This document shows, piece by piece, positions 38,406 through 48,447 of a stretch of DNA of 64,000 nt. A model generated the notes under the pieces. The model had not been told where the DNA came from. It worked only from the letters and a program-made list of their open reading frames with translations, and did not search any database. Each line of letters begins with the position of its first letter. The stretch's first letter is position 1. Position numbers and translations under genes: made by a program. This DNA comes from Candidatus Peribacteria bacterium (GTDB lineage Bacteria; Patescibacteriota; Gracilibacteria; Peribacterales; Peribacteraceae), in contig JACKFU010000002.1 in NCBI GenBank assembly GCA_020632295.1, positions 416,659-480,658 of the forward strand, in the 5' to 3' direction.

Positions 38406-41309
38406 ATGGAAAAGATCATTGTCAAAGGCGCAAAGATGCACAACCTCAAGAATGTTGATGTGGAAATTCCACGCAACAAATTGACAGTAGTCACGGGACT
38501 TTCTGGTTCTGGGAAGTCCTCTCTTGCCTTCGATACCATTTTTGCCGAGGGACAGAGGCGCTACGTGGAATCGCTGTCGGCATACGCCAGACAGTTTATT
38601 GCGCAAATGGAAAAACCAGAGGTTGATAGCATCGAAGGGTTGTCCCCTGCTATTTCGATTGACCAGAAGACCGCAGCAAGAAACCCGCGCTCCACGGTAG
38701 GTACCGTCACAGAAGTCTACGACTACATGCGTCTTCTGTGGGCAAAGGCCGGTCGCGTACACTGTCCGGAATGTAACAGTGAACTCACGAAGCAAACACC
38801 GTCACAAATTGTCGACATTGTTGCCGGCATGCAAGAAGGAGCGAAGATCTTTATCCTCGCGCCACAGGTGATGGGCCGCAAAGGAGAGCACATGAAAATT
38901 CTTGATGCCATTCGACGCGAAGGATTTGTACGCATGCGTATTGATGGCGACATCGTCACAGTTGATGAGGAAGTATCGCTCGATCCAAAAAAATCCCATG
39001 ACATTGAAATTGTCATCGACCGTATGATGGTGCGTGATCTGGAGGTAAAGGAACATGAAGCCAACCCCAACCGTACACGACTTGCGGATTCTGTTGAACT
39101 GGCCCTGAAGAAAGGAAACGGGATTATGATGGTGCTGAATGCAGAGACAAACGAGCTCAAGCAATTCTCGGAGGAGTATGCATGTCACAAACACCCGGAC
39201 TGCTCCATTCCCCTTATCGAACCACGCAGCTTCTCGTTTAACTCTCCCCACGGCGCATGTGAGACATGTCATGGACTTGGTTCTATTTTGCAGGTGGATA
39301 CGGCAAGTATTGTTCCAAACACCAAGCTTTCTATTGCCGAAGGTGCCATTCACCCTTGGGCAACCTCTGCCAGTCGCATGGGCTTTATGATGAAAATCCT
39401 CGAGGCACTCGCCAAGAAGAAAAAGATCGACTTAGACACGCCTTGGAACAAACTCTCCGAGGACGTCAAAACACTCATTCTCTATGGCTGTGACGAACAG
39501 CTTTCTGTCAGTTGGGACTCGACAAAATTTGAAGGGGAATACCAGACAACATACGAAGGCGTTATTCCGAACCTTGAGCGTAGACACCGCGAAACCGATA
39601 GCAGCTACATGCGCAGCCAAATTGAAACATACATGGAGGAGCTTCCTTGTCTTTCGTGTAATGGCCTGCGACTGAAGAAAGAAATTCTTGGCGTTAAAGT
39701 TGGTGGTAGCAATATTGTCGATGCAACGAACATGAGTATCGACAATGCAAAAGAATTCTTTGTAGCCCTCACACCTGCAAAAGACCGAATAACAGGAGAC
39801 ACCGCTGCGCGGGGAGTAGAGGAACTGACCACGTACGAATACACAATCGTGAAAAAAGTGCTCAAAGAGATAATCGCGCGACTCTCGTTCTTGCAAAACG
39901 TCGGACTTACCTACCTAACCCTCTCACGTAGTGCAGCAACACTCTCCGGTGGAGAAGCACAGCGTATTCGCCTAGCAACACAAATTGGCTCTGCTCTTCA
40001 AGGTGTACTCTACGTCCTCGATGAACCGAGCATTGGATTGCACCAACGTGACAACACAAGGCTCATTAATACGATGAATAACCTCCGTGACCTTGGAAAC
40101 ACCGTGATTGTCGTCGAGCATGATGAAGAAACCATTCAAGCGGCAGACTATCTCCTTGAGATTGGACCAGGTGCAGGAAAGTACGGTGGCAAAGTGATGG
40201 CACAGGGAACACCCGAAGAGCTGATTGCCAATAAAGATTCTGTCACAGGGCAGTACTTAAGTGGCAAGAAATCTATCGCTATTCCTAAAAAACGCCGCAA
40301 AGGAAACGGCAAATTTATTGCTGTTAAAGACGCACATCATCATAACCTGCAACACGTCGATGTACAGTTTCCACTCGGGACCTTTATTGGTATTACGGGG
40401 GTATCTGGATCTGGAAAGTCGAGTTTGATCCACGGCATTCTTGGACCGGAATTACAAAGATCCCTCAACAAAGCCAAAACCAGGCCGCAGAACGTTGGAG
40501 AAATTACTGGGGTTGATCAACTGGATAAGGCAATTGTGATTGACCAATCCCCCATCGGAAGAACACCACGCAGTAACCCGGCAACCTACACTGGAGTGTT
40601 TACGGATGTCCGCGATATGTTTGCAACAACACCTGAGGCAAAACTCCGCGGCTATAAAGCTGGAAGGTTTAGCTTTAACGTGAAAGGTGGACGCTGCGAA
40701 GAGTGTGAAGGTGATGGACTCAAGCGTATTGAAATGCACTTCCTGCCCGATGTGTTTGTGACCTGTGAATCTTGTAAAGGAAAACGCTATAACAGAGAAA
40801 CATTGGAAATTACCTACAAAGGAAAAAACATTGCTGATGTCCTCTCCATGACTATTAACGAGGGGCTTGAGTTCTTTGGTGCTATCCCTTCTGTTAAAAA
40901 GAAGCTACAGACCCTGCAAGATGTTGGTCTTGGCTACATTCACCTTGGTCAGAGTGCAACGACACTCTCCGGTGGAGAAGCACAACGTGTAAAACTCGCA
41001 ACAGAACTCACCAAGCGTGCAACCGGAAAAACGTTCTACATTCTCGATGAGCCCACTACCGGACTACACTTCGATGATATTCAAAAGCTTCTTGATGTCC
41101 TGCAGCGCCTCGTGGATAAAGGAAACACCGTTCTTGTGATTGAACACAACCTCGATGTTGTGAAATCTGTCGATCACGTGATTGATATTGGCCCAGAGGG
41201 TGGAAGTGGTGGTGGCAAAGTGATTGCCACCGGCACACCAGAAGAAGTGGCGGAAGTGAAGGAGAGCTTTACGGGAGAGTATTTGAAGAAGATGCTGAAA
41301 AAGAAGTAG
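38406..41309 (+). CDS. uvrA: Excinuclease ABC subunit A
   Basis: The 967-residue protein has two ABC modules. Walker A sequences are [14 protein letters not shown] and [13 protein letters not shown], signatures [12 protein letters not shown] and [12 protein letters not shown], and Walker B sequences VLDEPSIGL and ILDEPTTGL. Zinc modules are [13 protein letters not shown] and [16 protein letters not shown]. UvrA dimers find bulky DNA lesions and load UvrB. The length is normal. The start is fixed by the conserved [16 protein letters not shown]; no Shine-Dalgarno is present and a terminator-like hairpin abuts it. Confidence 0.98.
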   Translation: MEKIIVKGAKMHNLKNVDVEIPRNKLTVVTGLSGSGKSSLAFDTIFAEGQRRYVESLSAYARQFIAQMEKPEVDSIEGLSPAISIDQKTAARNPRSTVGTVTEVYDYMRLLWAKAGRVHCPECNSELTKQTPSQIVDIVAGMQEGAKIFILAPQVMGRKGEHMKILDAIRREGFVRMRIDGDIVTVDEEVSLDPKKSHDIEIVIDRMMVRDLEVKEHEANPNRTRLADSVELALKKGNGIMMVLNAETNELKQFSEEYACHKHPDCSIPLIEPRSFSFNSPHGACETCHGLGSILQVDTASIVPNTKLSIAEGAIHPWATSASRMGFMMKILEALAKKKKIDLDTPWNKLSEDVKTLILYGCDEQLSVSWDSTKFEGEYQTTYEGVIPNLERRHRETDSSYMRSQIETYMEELPCLSCNGLRLKKEILGVKVGGSNIVDATNMSIDNAKEFFVALTPAKDRITGDTAARGVEELTTYEYTIVKKVLKEIIARLSFLQNVGLTYLTLSRSAATLSGGEAQRIRLATQIGSALQGVLYVLDEPSIGLHQRDNTRLINTMNNLRDLGNTVIVVEHDEETIQAADYLLEIGPGAGKYGGKVMAQGTPEELIANKDSVTGQYLSGKKSIAIPKKRRKGNGKFIAVKDAHHHNLQHVDVQFPLGTFIGITGVSGSGKSSLIHGILGPELQRSLNKAKTRPQNVGEITGVDQLDKAIVIDQSPIGRTPRSNPATYTGVFTDVRDMFATTPEAKLRGYKAGRFSFNVKGGRCEECEGDGLKRIEMHFLPDVFVTCESCKGKRYNRETLEITYKGKNIADVLSMTINEGLEFFGAIPSVKKKLQTLQDVGLGYIHLGQSATTLSGGEAQRVKLATELTKRATGKTFYILDEPTTGLHFDDIQKLLDVLQRLVDKGNTVLVIEHNLDVVKSVDHVIDIGPEGGSGGGKVIATGTPEEVAEVKESFTGEYLKKMLKKK

Positions 41310-41348
41310 GCTAGGAGGTTAGCGTGTTAGAGTGTTAGAGTATTAGGG

Positions 41349-42290
41349 ATGTTCCTCCTGAACCAAGATATTTTTTTGTGGGACCTGATGATTCTCATGT
41401 TGATGAGCGTCTTTCTGGCGCTTAGTATCGGATGTCTCATCCTTCGCCATAGACTCCTCAGCTTCCTTAGCTTCCTTAGCTTCTTTTTAGTCGTCTACGC
41501 AAGCTTCATCGAACCGCAAATTATTACGGTCACCAAAAAAACCCTCTCTCATCCTTTGGCACCTACTGTCCGTATTGCAATTGTCTCGGACTACCACGTT
41601 GGTCCATATAAAGGCGCGCGTTTTGTTGAACGGAGTGTGAAGAAAATCAATGCACTGCTCCCGGACATTGTGCTACTACCAGGTGATTTTGTCTTCACGC
41701 ATTCTGCAACGGCAGAAGACCTCGACCCCCTGCAGAATCTTCACCCTTCCATTGGAGTCTATGCGGTTCTTGGAAACCATGATGTTGGTGAATACCAATC
41801 CCTCTCCGGGGTTCGGTATTCGGGAGTAAGTAGAGGGGAGGCCATTGCAAACAAACTTGAGGAACTTGGTATTCATGTACTTCGAAATGCGCACGACATT
41901 GTCACAACGTCCGATGGTCAAATTGCCATTGCCGGTGTTGATGATATTTGGACCGGACATGACAACCTGCCTGCGGCACTCACGGATATTCCCCTCTCTG
42001 CATTTACTATTCTCCTCTCCCATAACCCAAGCATTATTGACGATCCGCTAAGCCACGATGCTCATCTTATTGTTTCTGGGCATACCCATGGTGGGCAAAT
42101 GCGCCTGCCTGGCCTTGGCCCAATCCCCTCACTTCCTACAAGCCTTGGCAGACAGTACGACCAGGGGCTTTTTGACGTCGATGCTGACACAACACTCGCC
42201 ATTACCCGTGGTATTGGCGAAAGTAGCCCCCGCACCAGACTCCTAGCTTGGCCGGAGATTTTGTTGATTGACCTTACCGGAACCCGGTAA
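41349..42290 (+). CDS. Membrane-anchored metallophosphoesterase
   Basis: The 313-residue protein has two N-terminal hydrophobic segments (about 10-32 and 37-52). A calcineurin-like phosphatase of the YkuE/YaeI type follows: AIVSDYHVG, LLPGDFV, LGNHDVG, LLSHNPSI and VSGHTHGGQMRLPG. All metal ligands are present. Relatives act on lipid-linked phosphates or nucleotides at the membrane; the substrate is unknown. The second hydrophobic segment is encoded by the nine-base repeat agcttcctt (41455-41490), also seen at 24184. Confidence 0.88.
   Translation: MFLLNQDIFLWDLMILMLMSVFLALSIGCLILRHRLLSFLSFLSFFLVVYASFIEPQIITVTKKTLSHPLAPTVRIAIVSDYHVGPYKGARFVERSVKKINALLPDIVLLPGDFVFTHSATAEDLDPLQNLHPSIGVYAVLGNHDVGEYQSLSGVRYSGVSRGEAIANKLEELGIHVLRNAHDIVTTSDGQIAIAGVDDIWTGHDNLPAALTDIPLSAFTILLSHNPSIIDDPLSHDAHLIVSGHTHGGQMRLPGLGPIPSLPTSLGRQYDQGLFDVDADTTLAITRGIGESSPRTRLLAWPEILLIDLTGTR
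41455..41490. repeat. Nine-base tandem repeat within coding sequence
   Basis: Copies of agcttcctt encode LSFLSFLSF inside the membrane segment of the phosphoesterase. It is the same unit, in the other orientation relative to coding, as in the membrane-protein gene at 24184-24259. Confidence 0.6.
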
Positions 42291-42302
42291 GCTGCCTTCC
42301 CT

Positions 42303-42977
42303 ATGAAAAACCTCCTTCCTCTTACCACTCTAAGCATTCTCCTGACAGCCTGCTCGATTGATATCGTGTCATCAGTACCCACTATCGAAGACATCCCTCT
42401 TCATAAACAGGCATCGCTCCCAGGTATCACATGCATACTGCAAGGTACTATCCCCCACATCAGCAATTTGGATTCTAAGCAAGTGGAGGTAAATATTAAC
42501 AGCAAGATTGATGCGTACATTCGCACAACAGAACTCTCCAATGCCGCATGTCCAAAACAGTTACTCGACCTCACAGAGGACGATGCAACCCTCAACGATA
42601 CCACCACCGTTGACTACGCTGTCGGCATGCTCGAAAACGATATCTTTAGTGTCAAACTGATGGAATCACAGTACTTTGATGGTGCGGCACATCCCAATAA
42701 TAGCGTAACAACATTCACGTTCAGCTTGATTGATGGTCAGCCAATTACCTTGAAGATGCTCTTCCCTGACGAGCAAGATTTTCCCACATTCCTCAAGCAA
42801 CACATTAACGATGCGCTTGCAGCAGAAGGTATCGATGAAACGTACCCGTCCGATATGACCAATGAAACTGTAAAGTACTACCTTACGCCGGATGCCGTTG
42901 TCCTTACAGACATCTTCACCATCCATGCACTGCAGGGCTTTGAAGTGGCTATACCAGTTGTTCTGCCTTCCACTTAA
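42303..42977 (+). CDS. DUF3298-like lipoprotein
   Basis: The 224-residue protein has a lipoprotein signal (MKNLLPLTTLSILLTAC, lipobox LLTAC, Cys17). The mature part has SVKLMESQYFDGAAHPNNSV and TFSFSLIDG-like strands, then ITLKMLFPD, matching DUF4163/DUF3298 (RsiV-like) domains, which include lysozyme-binding anti-sigma factors. Without a cytoplasmic anti-sigma part it is a surface lipoprotein of unknown role. It converges with, and overlaps by 29 bp, the thioredoxin-like gene. Confidence 0.75.
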   Translation: MKNLLPLTTLSILLTACSIDIVSSVPTIEDIPLHKQASLPGITCILQGTIPHISNLDSKQVEVNINSKIDAYIRTTELSNAACPKQLLDLTEDDATLNDTTTVDYAVGMLENDIFSVKLMESQYFDGAAHPNNSVTTFTFSLIDGQPITLKMLFPDEQDFPTFLKQHINDALAAEGIDETYPSDMTNETVKYYLTPDAVVLTDIFTIHALQGFEVAIPVVLPST

Positions 42978-43473
42978 TACTACAGCCGATTGCATTCATT
43001 TCGTGCATAGGTGGTTCACCGTGCTCTTCGAGCGCTTGAATAGCATCATAAAGACCATCGGAATGCCCTTTGTACTTGAGTTTACGCTCCCAGTCGAAGA
43101 CAAAGCAGTGCGGCGTGCAGAGTGCACCGAAACTCTTTGCTACCTCCTGCGATTCATCGAAGCAGTACTCGCATGACCAACCAGTTTCCTCTTTCTTTAC
43201 TTTCATGCGCTCAAAAGAATCTTCCGGGTAATCCGTCGGGTCGTTACTGTTTACGAGAATAAACTGTGTTTGCTCAAATTCTTCCATCATCTCTTTCAGT
43301 CGCTGCTCGTAGGCCTGTGCATATGGACAGTGGTTACAGGTAAACACAACAACGAGTACCGGGTCTTTGACCATATGCGTATCCACCTCCATTCCGTCTG
43401 TTGCAGGTAACTTGAAGTGCGGGATGTGGTCGCCGATCTGCAGTGTTGATGAATTGTCGTTGATGAGAACCAT
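42949..43473 (-). CDS. Thioredoxin-fold peroxiredoxin-like protein
   Basis: About 174 residues from MVLINDNSSTLQIGD. A longer start (43536) adds a hydrophobic leader that might be a signal anchor. The thioredoxin fold has the redox pair CNHC in VVVFTCNHCPYAQAY, a PTDYPEDSFERM segment, and FGALCTPHCFVFD with a cis-Pro-like turn. This is the AhpC/TSA-like family often called thioredoxin family protein. Thiol-disulfide exchange or peroxide reduction is likely. Confidence 0.82.
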   Translation of the reverse strand: MVLINDNSSTLQIGDHIPHFKLPATDGMEVDTHMVKDPVLVVVFTCNHCPYAQAYEQRLKEMMEEFEQTQFILVNSNDPTDYPEDSFERMKVKKEETGWSCEYCFDESQEVAKSFGALCTPHCFVFDWERKLKYKGHSDGLYDAIQALEEHGEPPMHEMNAIGCSIKWKAEQLV

Positions 43474-43553
43474 GATGCAAAGAGGAAAGATGAAAGAGAA
43501 GAGAGGAAAGAGTATTCTGGAAAAGTATTGTACCATACCTTTCCTCGCTCCTC

Positions 43554-44030
43554 TTGCAAAAGCACTTCACTGCCACCGCCTTCGTCGTCGATTCTCAGAA
43601 TCGAACACTGCTACTGTGGCACAAGAGACTTAATCGCTGGATGCCGCCGGGCGGACATGTCGATGAAAATGAGACACCGGAGCAAACCGCTCAGCGAGAA
43701 TGCAAAGAAGAGACTGGACTCGATGTGGAAATTATCGGTGATGCTCAGGAAGACTTGTTTTCATCGTGTCCCGATGAAGGCCAAATGCTCAAAAAACCAA
43801 TCGCCATGCTGCTTGAGAACATTCCCGAAAGCAAAGAGCGAGGCGAACCTGCGCATCAGCATATGGACTTCCTCTTCTTAGCGAGACTGCTTAATGAGCA
43901 GCAAGACCTCGACCATTCCAATGAGGAGAGTGCTGCCATGCGCTGGTTCACTAAAGAAGAGATACAAGCGTTAGATGAAACATCGGAGATATTTGGGAAT
44001 GTGAAGGCATATATACTGCAAATCCTCTAG
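43554..44030 (+). CDS. NUDIX hydrolase
   Basis: The 158-residue protein (TTG start 43554) has the Nudix box GGHVDENETPEQTAQRECKEETGL (in parts), complete in the order Gx5Ex7REUxEExGU. WHKRLNRWMPPGGH precedes it. It hydrolyses a nucleoside diphosphate linked to another group; the substrate cannot be told from sequence. The start is divergent from the thioredoxin-like gene, and if that gene uses its upstream start the two are only 17 bp apart. Confidence 0.9.
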   Translation: MQKHFTATAFVVDSQNRTLLLWHKRLNRWMPPGGHVDENETPEQTAQRECKEETGLDVEIIGDAQEDLFSSCPDEGQMLKKPIAMLLENIPESKERGEPAHQHMDFLFLARLLNEQQDLDHSNEESAAMRWFTKEEIQALDETSEIFGNVKAYILQIL

Positions 44031-44066
44031 GAATTGCCAAAAAGAAGCGTACACTGAGTCCTTGAT

Positions 44067-46847
44067 ATGCAGTGGAATGAGCTCAAAATGCACTTACGGC
44101 ACATTTCCTCGAAGGACCTCAAGCGGATCCAGCACGCATTTGAGCTTGGTAAACAAGTTCACGAAGGGCAAAAACGAAAATCCGGGGAGCCATACTTTAT
44201 GCATCCCATTGCAGTTATGCATATGCTTGCAGACATTGGTGCCGACGCAGACACGCTCATTGCTGCCTTGCTGCACGACACTGTTGAAGATACCGACCTG
44301 ACCCTTACAGAAATTGATAAGCAATTTGAGGGAGATGTCGCAGCCCTTATTGATGGCGTCACGAAACTGGAACCAGAGGATGTTGCAGGTGTTCCGACAC
44401 TTAATGATCAAATAGAAACATTACGCAAAATGTTTACCCTTATCGAAGAGGATGCTCGCATCATTGTCATCAAACTTGTGGACCGTCTTCACAACATGCA
44501 AACCGTAGAACATCTTGGAGAAGAAAGACAAAAAGCAATGGCTCAAGAAACAATGGATGTGTATGTCAAAATTGCCGATCGTCTGAGTATGCAAGATATT
44601 CGTGACGAGCTAGAGGGCCTCTGTCTTAATGTTTTAAATCCAGAACTCCTCGTCACACTTTCAAAACTGCGGGAACGCAATGAAGGAAATACGCTAAAAG
44701 TGATTACACAAATGGAAAAGGAGCTCTCTGCTGCAAATACAAAACTCTTCCAGGAAGTTGAGTTACAGTACGAACCGAAATCATGGAGTAAACTCAAAAT
44801 ACAGATGCAAACAACGCAAGCAAAAACTGGTGTTGCAGACGTCGTCATTTCCGTTATCTGTCGAAATTACAATGATTGTTACACTACTCTTGGGTATCTT
44901 CATCAGCTATGGCCACGAGAAACACTGTCATTCCAAGACTTTATCAACTCTCCAATGATTAATGGGTATCGCGGTCTTCATACAACCATTATTCTTGAAA
45001 ATGGAACTCGAGTGCGATGCAAAATTCGTACAGAAGAAATGGATGCATATGCACACCTTGGCATTGCCACCATTTGCTTTGATAACGAGCAAATTGGTCT
45101 AACCGAATATCTTATCCCCTGGACGAAGCAAATATCACATGTAGCCGCAGATACCGCTAATGATAGTGATGAGTTCTGGGAAACATTGCAGAATGATATT
45201 CTAGGGGAATCTATTGTGATTCATGGACCTGATGATTCAAGAATTATCTTGCCTGCAGGCTCTACTGCACTTGATGGTGCATTCTATTTCTTGCGAGAGC
45301 GTGCACTAAAACTTAAAACGATATCTCTTGATGGCGTTATGGTAAATTACCGCACGCCATTGACGCATGCCTCATCACTATCTTGCTCAACTGGCAAAAT
45401 TAAAACAGTAAAACGCGAGTGGCTCGACTGGGTTAATTCTGGTGTTGCCGTTGCACATATTCGCAATGCTCTTAAGCAAGAATCCAAAGCAGTACGTGAA
45501 GCTATTGGAAAAGAGATGTTGCAAAGTATTTTTACTAAACAAAAAAAGGGATACATAGAAGAATTTAATGCAGGTACGTTAGAAGCTGCAACAAAGAGTC
45601 TTGGCTATCCATCCATGACAGAAGCCTACCTTGCCCTTGCTGATGGACACTTGAACCCAGAGGATATTTTTGAAGGTGTATTCAACAGCTCTAAAAAAAT
45701 ACGTGGCGCAGAGAAGGACCGGGAGCAATGCTCTATTTCTTTTACGTTAAACTTTGACAATATTGAACCTGTTACCAATACATTAATACTCTACAAAAAG
45801 TATGGCATCAGCCTTCGCAACGTTCGTTTCCGTCCGCTTGCTATGATGCGTGGTCATGTAAACGTAGTACACTCTCTGTCTCCAAAAGAACAAGTTGCCA
45901 TGCTAAAAGACTTGCAGGCAGTAGGTGCTTTGAATGTCGAAATACACAAGGCAGGAACACGGAGAAAATTTTGGGTGGGTATTTGTCTCTTGCTTCTACT
46001 TTGGGGATTCGACCCAGCTATTGCACGTCGTATTATTGACGAATACTCCGTTTCCCCTATCGACCTCACACTCCTGCGTTTTTGGGGGCTTGCATGTATC
46101 AGTGGGCTCCTTGTTCTCTGGAAAGCATTTCGCAATGATATCCCTCAAACTCGTTTGCCACTGTGCAGTATTTCACTGTGGCTCTCTGTAGTACTCATGA
46201 TTATGGTGGCACTCCTTGGGTATACCGCACTCCAAACAACAGACCCTATACAGTATTCCATCCCGATGACTGCTGCTGGCGTTCTCCTTACAACGATTGT
46301 TAATAGGAAGCACATCTTCATAATGGCATGCTCTTGGGTTCTGCTTATTGCTGGCGTAATCTCTGCAGTCATCTTTGCTCCTGCGTGGCCTTTGCAAGGT
46401 ATTGTCACCACATTCCTAACTGTCATTTCATTCTCTCTGTTCTCCATCCTCTCAGAGCGATACAAGAGGCGAGAGCTTGTCGGTGCACGTAGTGCTCAAT
46501 ATTTCTTTGTACTTTCACTCCTTGCGGCAATACTGACATTGCCACTGGCCTCTTTTGCAACCATTCCATCGCTTTCTGCAACAGCCATCACAAATATCCT
46601 CCTCTTTAGTATCTTCTTTGCAGGATTGCCGTACTACATGTACTACTACTTTCTCACCTATAAACAAATTGATTTCGTCCTCCGGTACTCATTTATTATC
46701 ATGTTTACCACGCTCTTAGGACAAATGCTTTTCTCGAAGCATATCACACCACCAAGTACCAACGTTCTGCTAAGCATGGGTGTTGTTACCATTGGAGCTG
46801 CACTCCCTATTGCATGCAAAAAATTGCAGTGTATGAGAAACACCTAG
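44067..46847 (+). CDS. SpoT-like (p)ppGpp hydrolase fused to EamA domain
   Basis: This 926-residue protein has the RelA/SpoT order. The HD hydrolase is about 20-180 (H46; LLHDTVEDTD with H70, D71; KLVDRLHNMQT with D139). The synthetase fold is about 230-370 (NDCYTTLGYLHQLW, INGYRGLHTTI, CKIRTEEMDAYAHLGIA), then TGS about 385-440 and ACT about 553-630. The synthetase lacks the usual Arg/Lys-rich ATP loop (here EPKSWSKLKIQ), so hydrolysis may be the only activity. From about 634 follow some 290 residues with about ten membrane helices, opening FWVGICLLLLLWGFDPAIARR, the EamA/drug-metabolite transporter pattern. No stop or frameshift separates them. Membrane anchoring of the alarmone enzyme, or sensing of a transported metabolite, is inferred. 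Confidence 0.9.
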   Translation: MQWNELKMHLRHISSKDLKRIQHAFELGKQVHEGQKRKSGEPYFMHPIAVMHMLADIGADADTLIAALLHDTVEDTDLTLTEIDKQFEGDVAALIDGVTKLEPEDVAGVPTLNDQIETLRKMFTLIEEDARIIVIKLVDRLHNMQTVEHLGEERQKAMAQETMDVYVKIADRLSMQDIRDELEGLCLNVLNPELLVTLSKLRERNEGNTLKVITQMEKELSAANTKLFQEVELQYEPKSWSKLKIQMQTTQAKTGVADVVISVICRNYNDCYTTLGYLHQLWPRETLSFQDFINSPMINGYRGLHTTIILENGTRVRCKIRTEEMDAYAHLGIATICFDNEQIGLTEYLIPWTKQISHVAADTANDSDEFWETLQNDILGESIVIHGPDDSRIILPAGSTALDGAFYFLRERALKLKTISLDGVMVNYRTPLTHASSLSCSTGKIKTVKREWLDWVNSGVAVAHIRNALKQESKAVREAIGKEMLQSIFTKQKKGYIEEFNAGTLEAATKSLGYPSMTEAYLALADGHLNPEDIFEGVFNSSKKIRGAEKDREQCSISFTLNFDNIEPVTNTLILYKKYGISLRNVRFRPLAMMRGHVNVVHSLSPKEQVAMLKDLQAVGALNVEIHKAGTRRKFWVGICLLLLLWGFDPAIARRIIDEYSVSPIDLTLLRFWGLACISGLLVLWKAFRNDIPQTRLPLCSISLWLSVVLMIMVALLGYTALQTTDPIQYSIPMTAAGVLLTTIVNRKHIFIMACSWVLLIAGVISAVIFAPAWPLQGIVTTFLTVISFSLFSILSERYKRRELVGARSAQYFFVLSLLAAILTLPLASFATIPSLSATAITNILLFSIFFAGLPYYMYYYFLTYKQIDFVLRYSFIIMFTTLLGQMLFSKHITPPSTNVLLSMGVVTIGAALPIACKKLQCMRNT

Positions 46848-47923
46848 TATGCTTTTTTCTGTAAGGCAGCAGCTCCTCTGGCGTGAAGCTTAGCTATCTC
46901 TGCATTGGTATCGCTCATAATGTGCTCTTGTTCGCCGTGCATCACTTTCCAACTAACATCAACAACCACCACGCCTGAATTTCTACTTCTGCGAGCCGCA
47001 AAGTCTCTACCATTGCGATGTTCTCCACAGTTTCCAAAACCCAGTTTCCCCTTAAAGAGTTTCTCGCTTGCAGGGTTATCATCATCTCGTGATACACGTT
47101 TATCTATACATGGATGTACCTGTTTCATTCCAGCGAAACGTAACAGGTACCAATCGGTAATCTTATTGCTATCAAAGTATCCCTCACCATCGAGCTTATT
47201 GAGCATTCCACTAAAGACAGGGAGACCAAAACCGGGCTCTGCACCAATGAGGTAAAACTCTGCCGTTTTATCTGCGCGGTCACAGAGACCATCGACATCG
47301 GTTAGTGTTGATGCATGAAAGCCCTCCCCTCTAAAGAAATTCTCGATGTGCTTGCAATGCTTTATCATTCGTTCTGGGCTATTTTGCGGTGGGACAAATG
47401 CTGCCGCTATTGCAAGGAGTTTCCCTGTCTCTGGGTGCTTAAACCCCCAAGTGCGAAAATCTGAACCGCGGGTACTCGGGATAGTAACTCCATCAAGAAA
47501 CTCTGCAAACTCTTCTCCAGATTGCACGTAATTTCCACCGCTAAATTGTTCCAGTAGCTCTAACTCCTCAGGATCGGTCGTCTCCCACCTATTGACGTAA
47601 CAACCGTGCTTCAAGTGATAACGAAACCCGTCAACATCGCCAAGTGATAACGTAGTAAATGCATCCTCACTTAGTTCTTTTGAGGCATAAAATCGTCCAA
47701 TTTCCGGCAAATCTTCCAGACCAAGTTCTACGACATCACCGCACCGACGTAGAAGCTCATACTGATCTGCTTTAAATGCTAGTGTGCTCTGTACCTGATG
47801 CGATGTCTCGCTTGAAGCATCGCGCAACAGTCCGGCTGTCCTCAGTGCAGCATTGATCCTACGCTGTAGACCAGGGTCATCGTTTGGTGCGCCCTCCTCT
47901 GCATGACCTTCTTCATCAATCAA
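46844..47923 (-). CDS. Unknown protein, possibly acyltransferase-like
   Basis: The 359-residue soluble protein is not recognised. The first 80 residues are helical and charged. The middle (WGFKHPETGKLLAIAAAFVP) and later strands with FYLIGAEPGFGLPVFSGML could be a divergent GNAT-like core, but no acetyl-CoA loop is clear. The C-terminus has VVVVDVSWKVMHGEQE. It overlaps the 3' end of the EamA fusion by 4 bp, on the opposite strand. Confidence 0.5.
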   Translation of the reverse strand: MIDEEGHAEEGAPNDDPGLQRRINAALRTAGLLRDASSETSHQVQSTLAFKADQYELLRRCGDVVELGLEDLPEIGRFYASKELSEDAFTTLSLGDVDGFRYHLKHGCYVNRWETTDPEELELLEQFSGGNYVQSGEEFAEFLDGVTIPSTRGSDFRTWGFKHPETGKLLAIAAAFVPPQNSPERMIKHCKHIENFFRGEGFHASTLTDVDGLCDRADKTAEFYLIGAEPGFGLPVFSGMLNKLDGEGYFDSNKITDWYLLRFAGMKQVHPCIDKRVSRDDDNPASEKLFKGKLGFGNCGEHRNGRDFAARRSRNSGVVVVDVSWKVMHGEQEHIMSDTNAEIAKLHARGAAALQKKAY

Positions 47924-48004
47924 GACACAATATTGTAAATCTGTAAAAGTCTCTGTATTTTACAAAGAAACAAGTATTTATCCAAAAAAACGCTGAGAAA
48001 ATAC

Positions 48005-48349
48005 TTAACTTCTGCGCCTCATACTTCCCAGAATATCGTCCACAGCTATCGTAATGTTTGACACAGTTGCTTGAGTCAGTGTTCTAATGCGAACAGCGGT
48101 CGCTTTCAGTACTATCTCCACTATTACACTAGAATCCGCCCCAAATTCTCTTGCATCAGACCCACTTACTCTATTTTTCACCAATAGAGGGACATGTGTC
48201 CCTAGGACGATTCCTACACTATCTTCATCCTGTAATGCTTCAACTCTTTGCTCACTGCCAGTCTGTAATGGCGACAGTTCTAATTCTCCACCTTCGGGTG
48301 TTGAGAAGCCGTTACTATCGATATTGCTATGGAGCATAGTTCGGGGCAT
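48005..48349 (-). CDS. Small protein, unknown
   Basis: The 114-residue protein has a disordered Gly/Glu/Ser-rich N-terminus (FSTPEGGELELSPLQTGSEQ) and a C-terminal part with strands and a helix (VIVEIVLKATAVRIRTL, ITIAVDDILGSMRRRS). No family is recognised. It is divergent from the M20 peptidase gene and in the same direction as the unknown gene at 46844. Confidence 0.45.
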   Translation of the reverse strand: MPRTMLHSNIDSNGFSTPEGGELELSPLQTGSEQRVEALQDEDSVGIVLGTHVPLLVKNRVSGSDAREFGADSSVIVEIVLKATAVRIRTLTQATVSNITIAVDDILGSMRRRS

Positions 48350-48447
48350 TTAAGCACAACCATTCTCGTAATTCAACGAGAAAAAGTCAATGGTTTTAGC
48401 GGCATTCTTTGACCGTACTCTGCTAGAATTCTAGACTTTCTGCCTCT

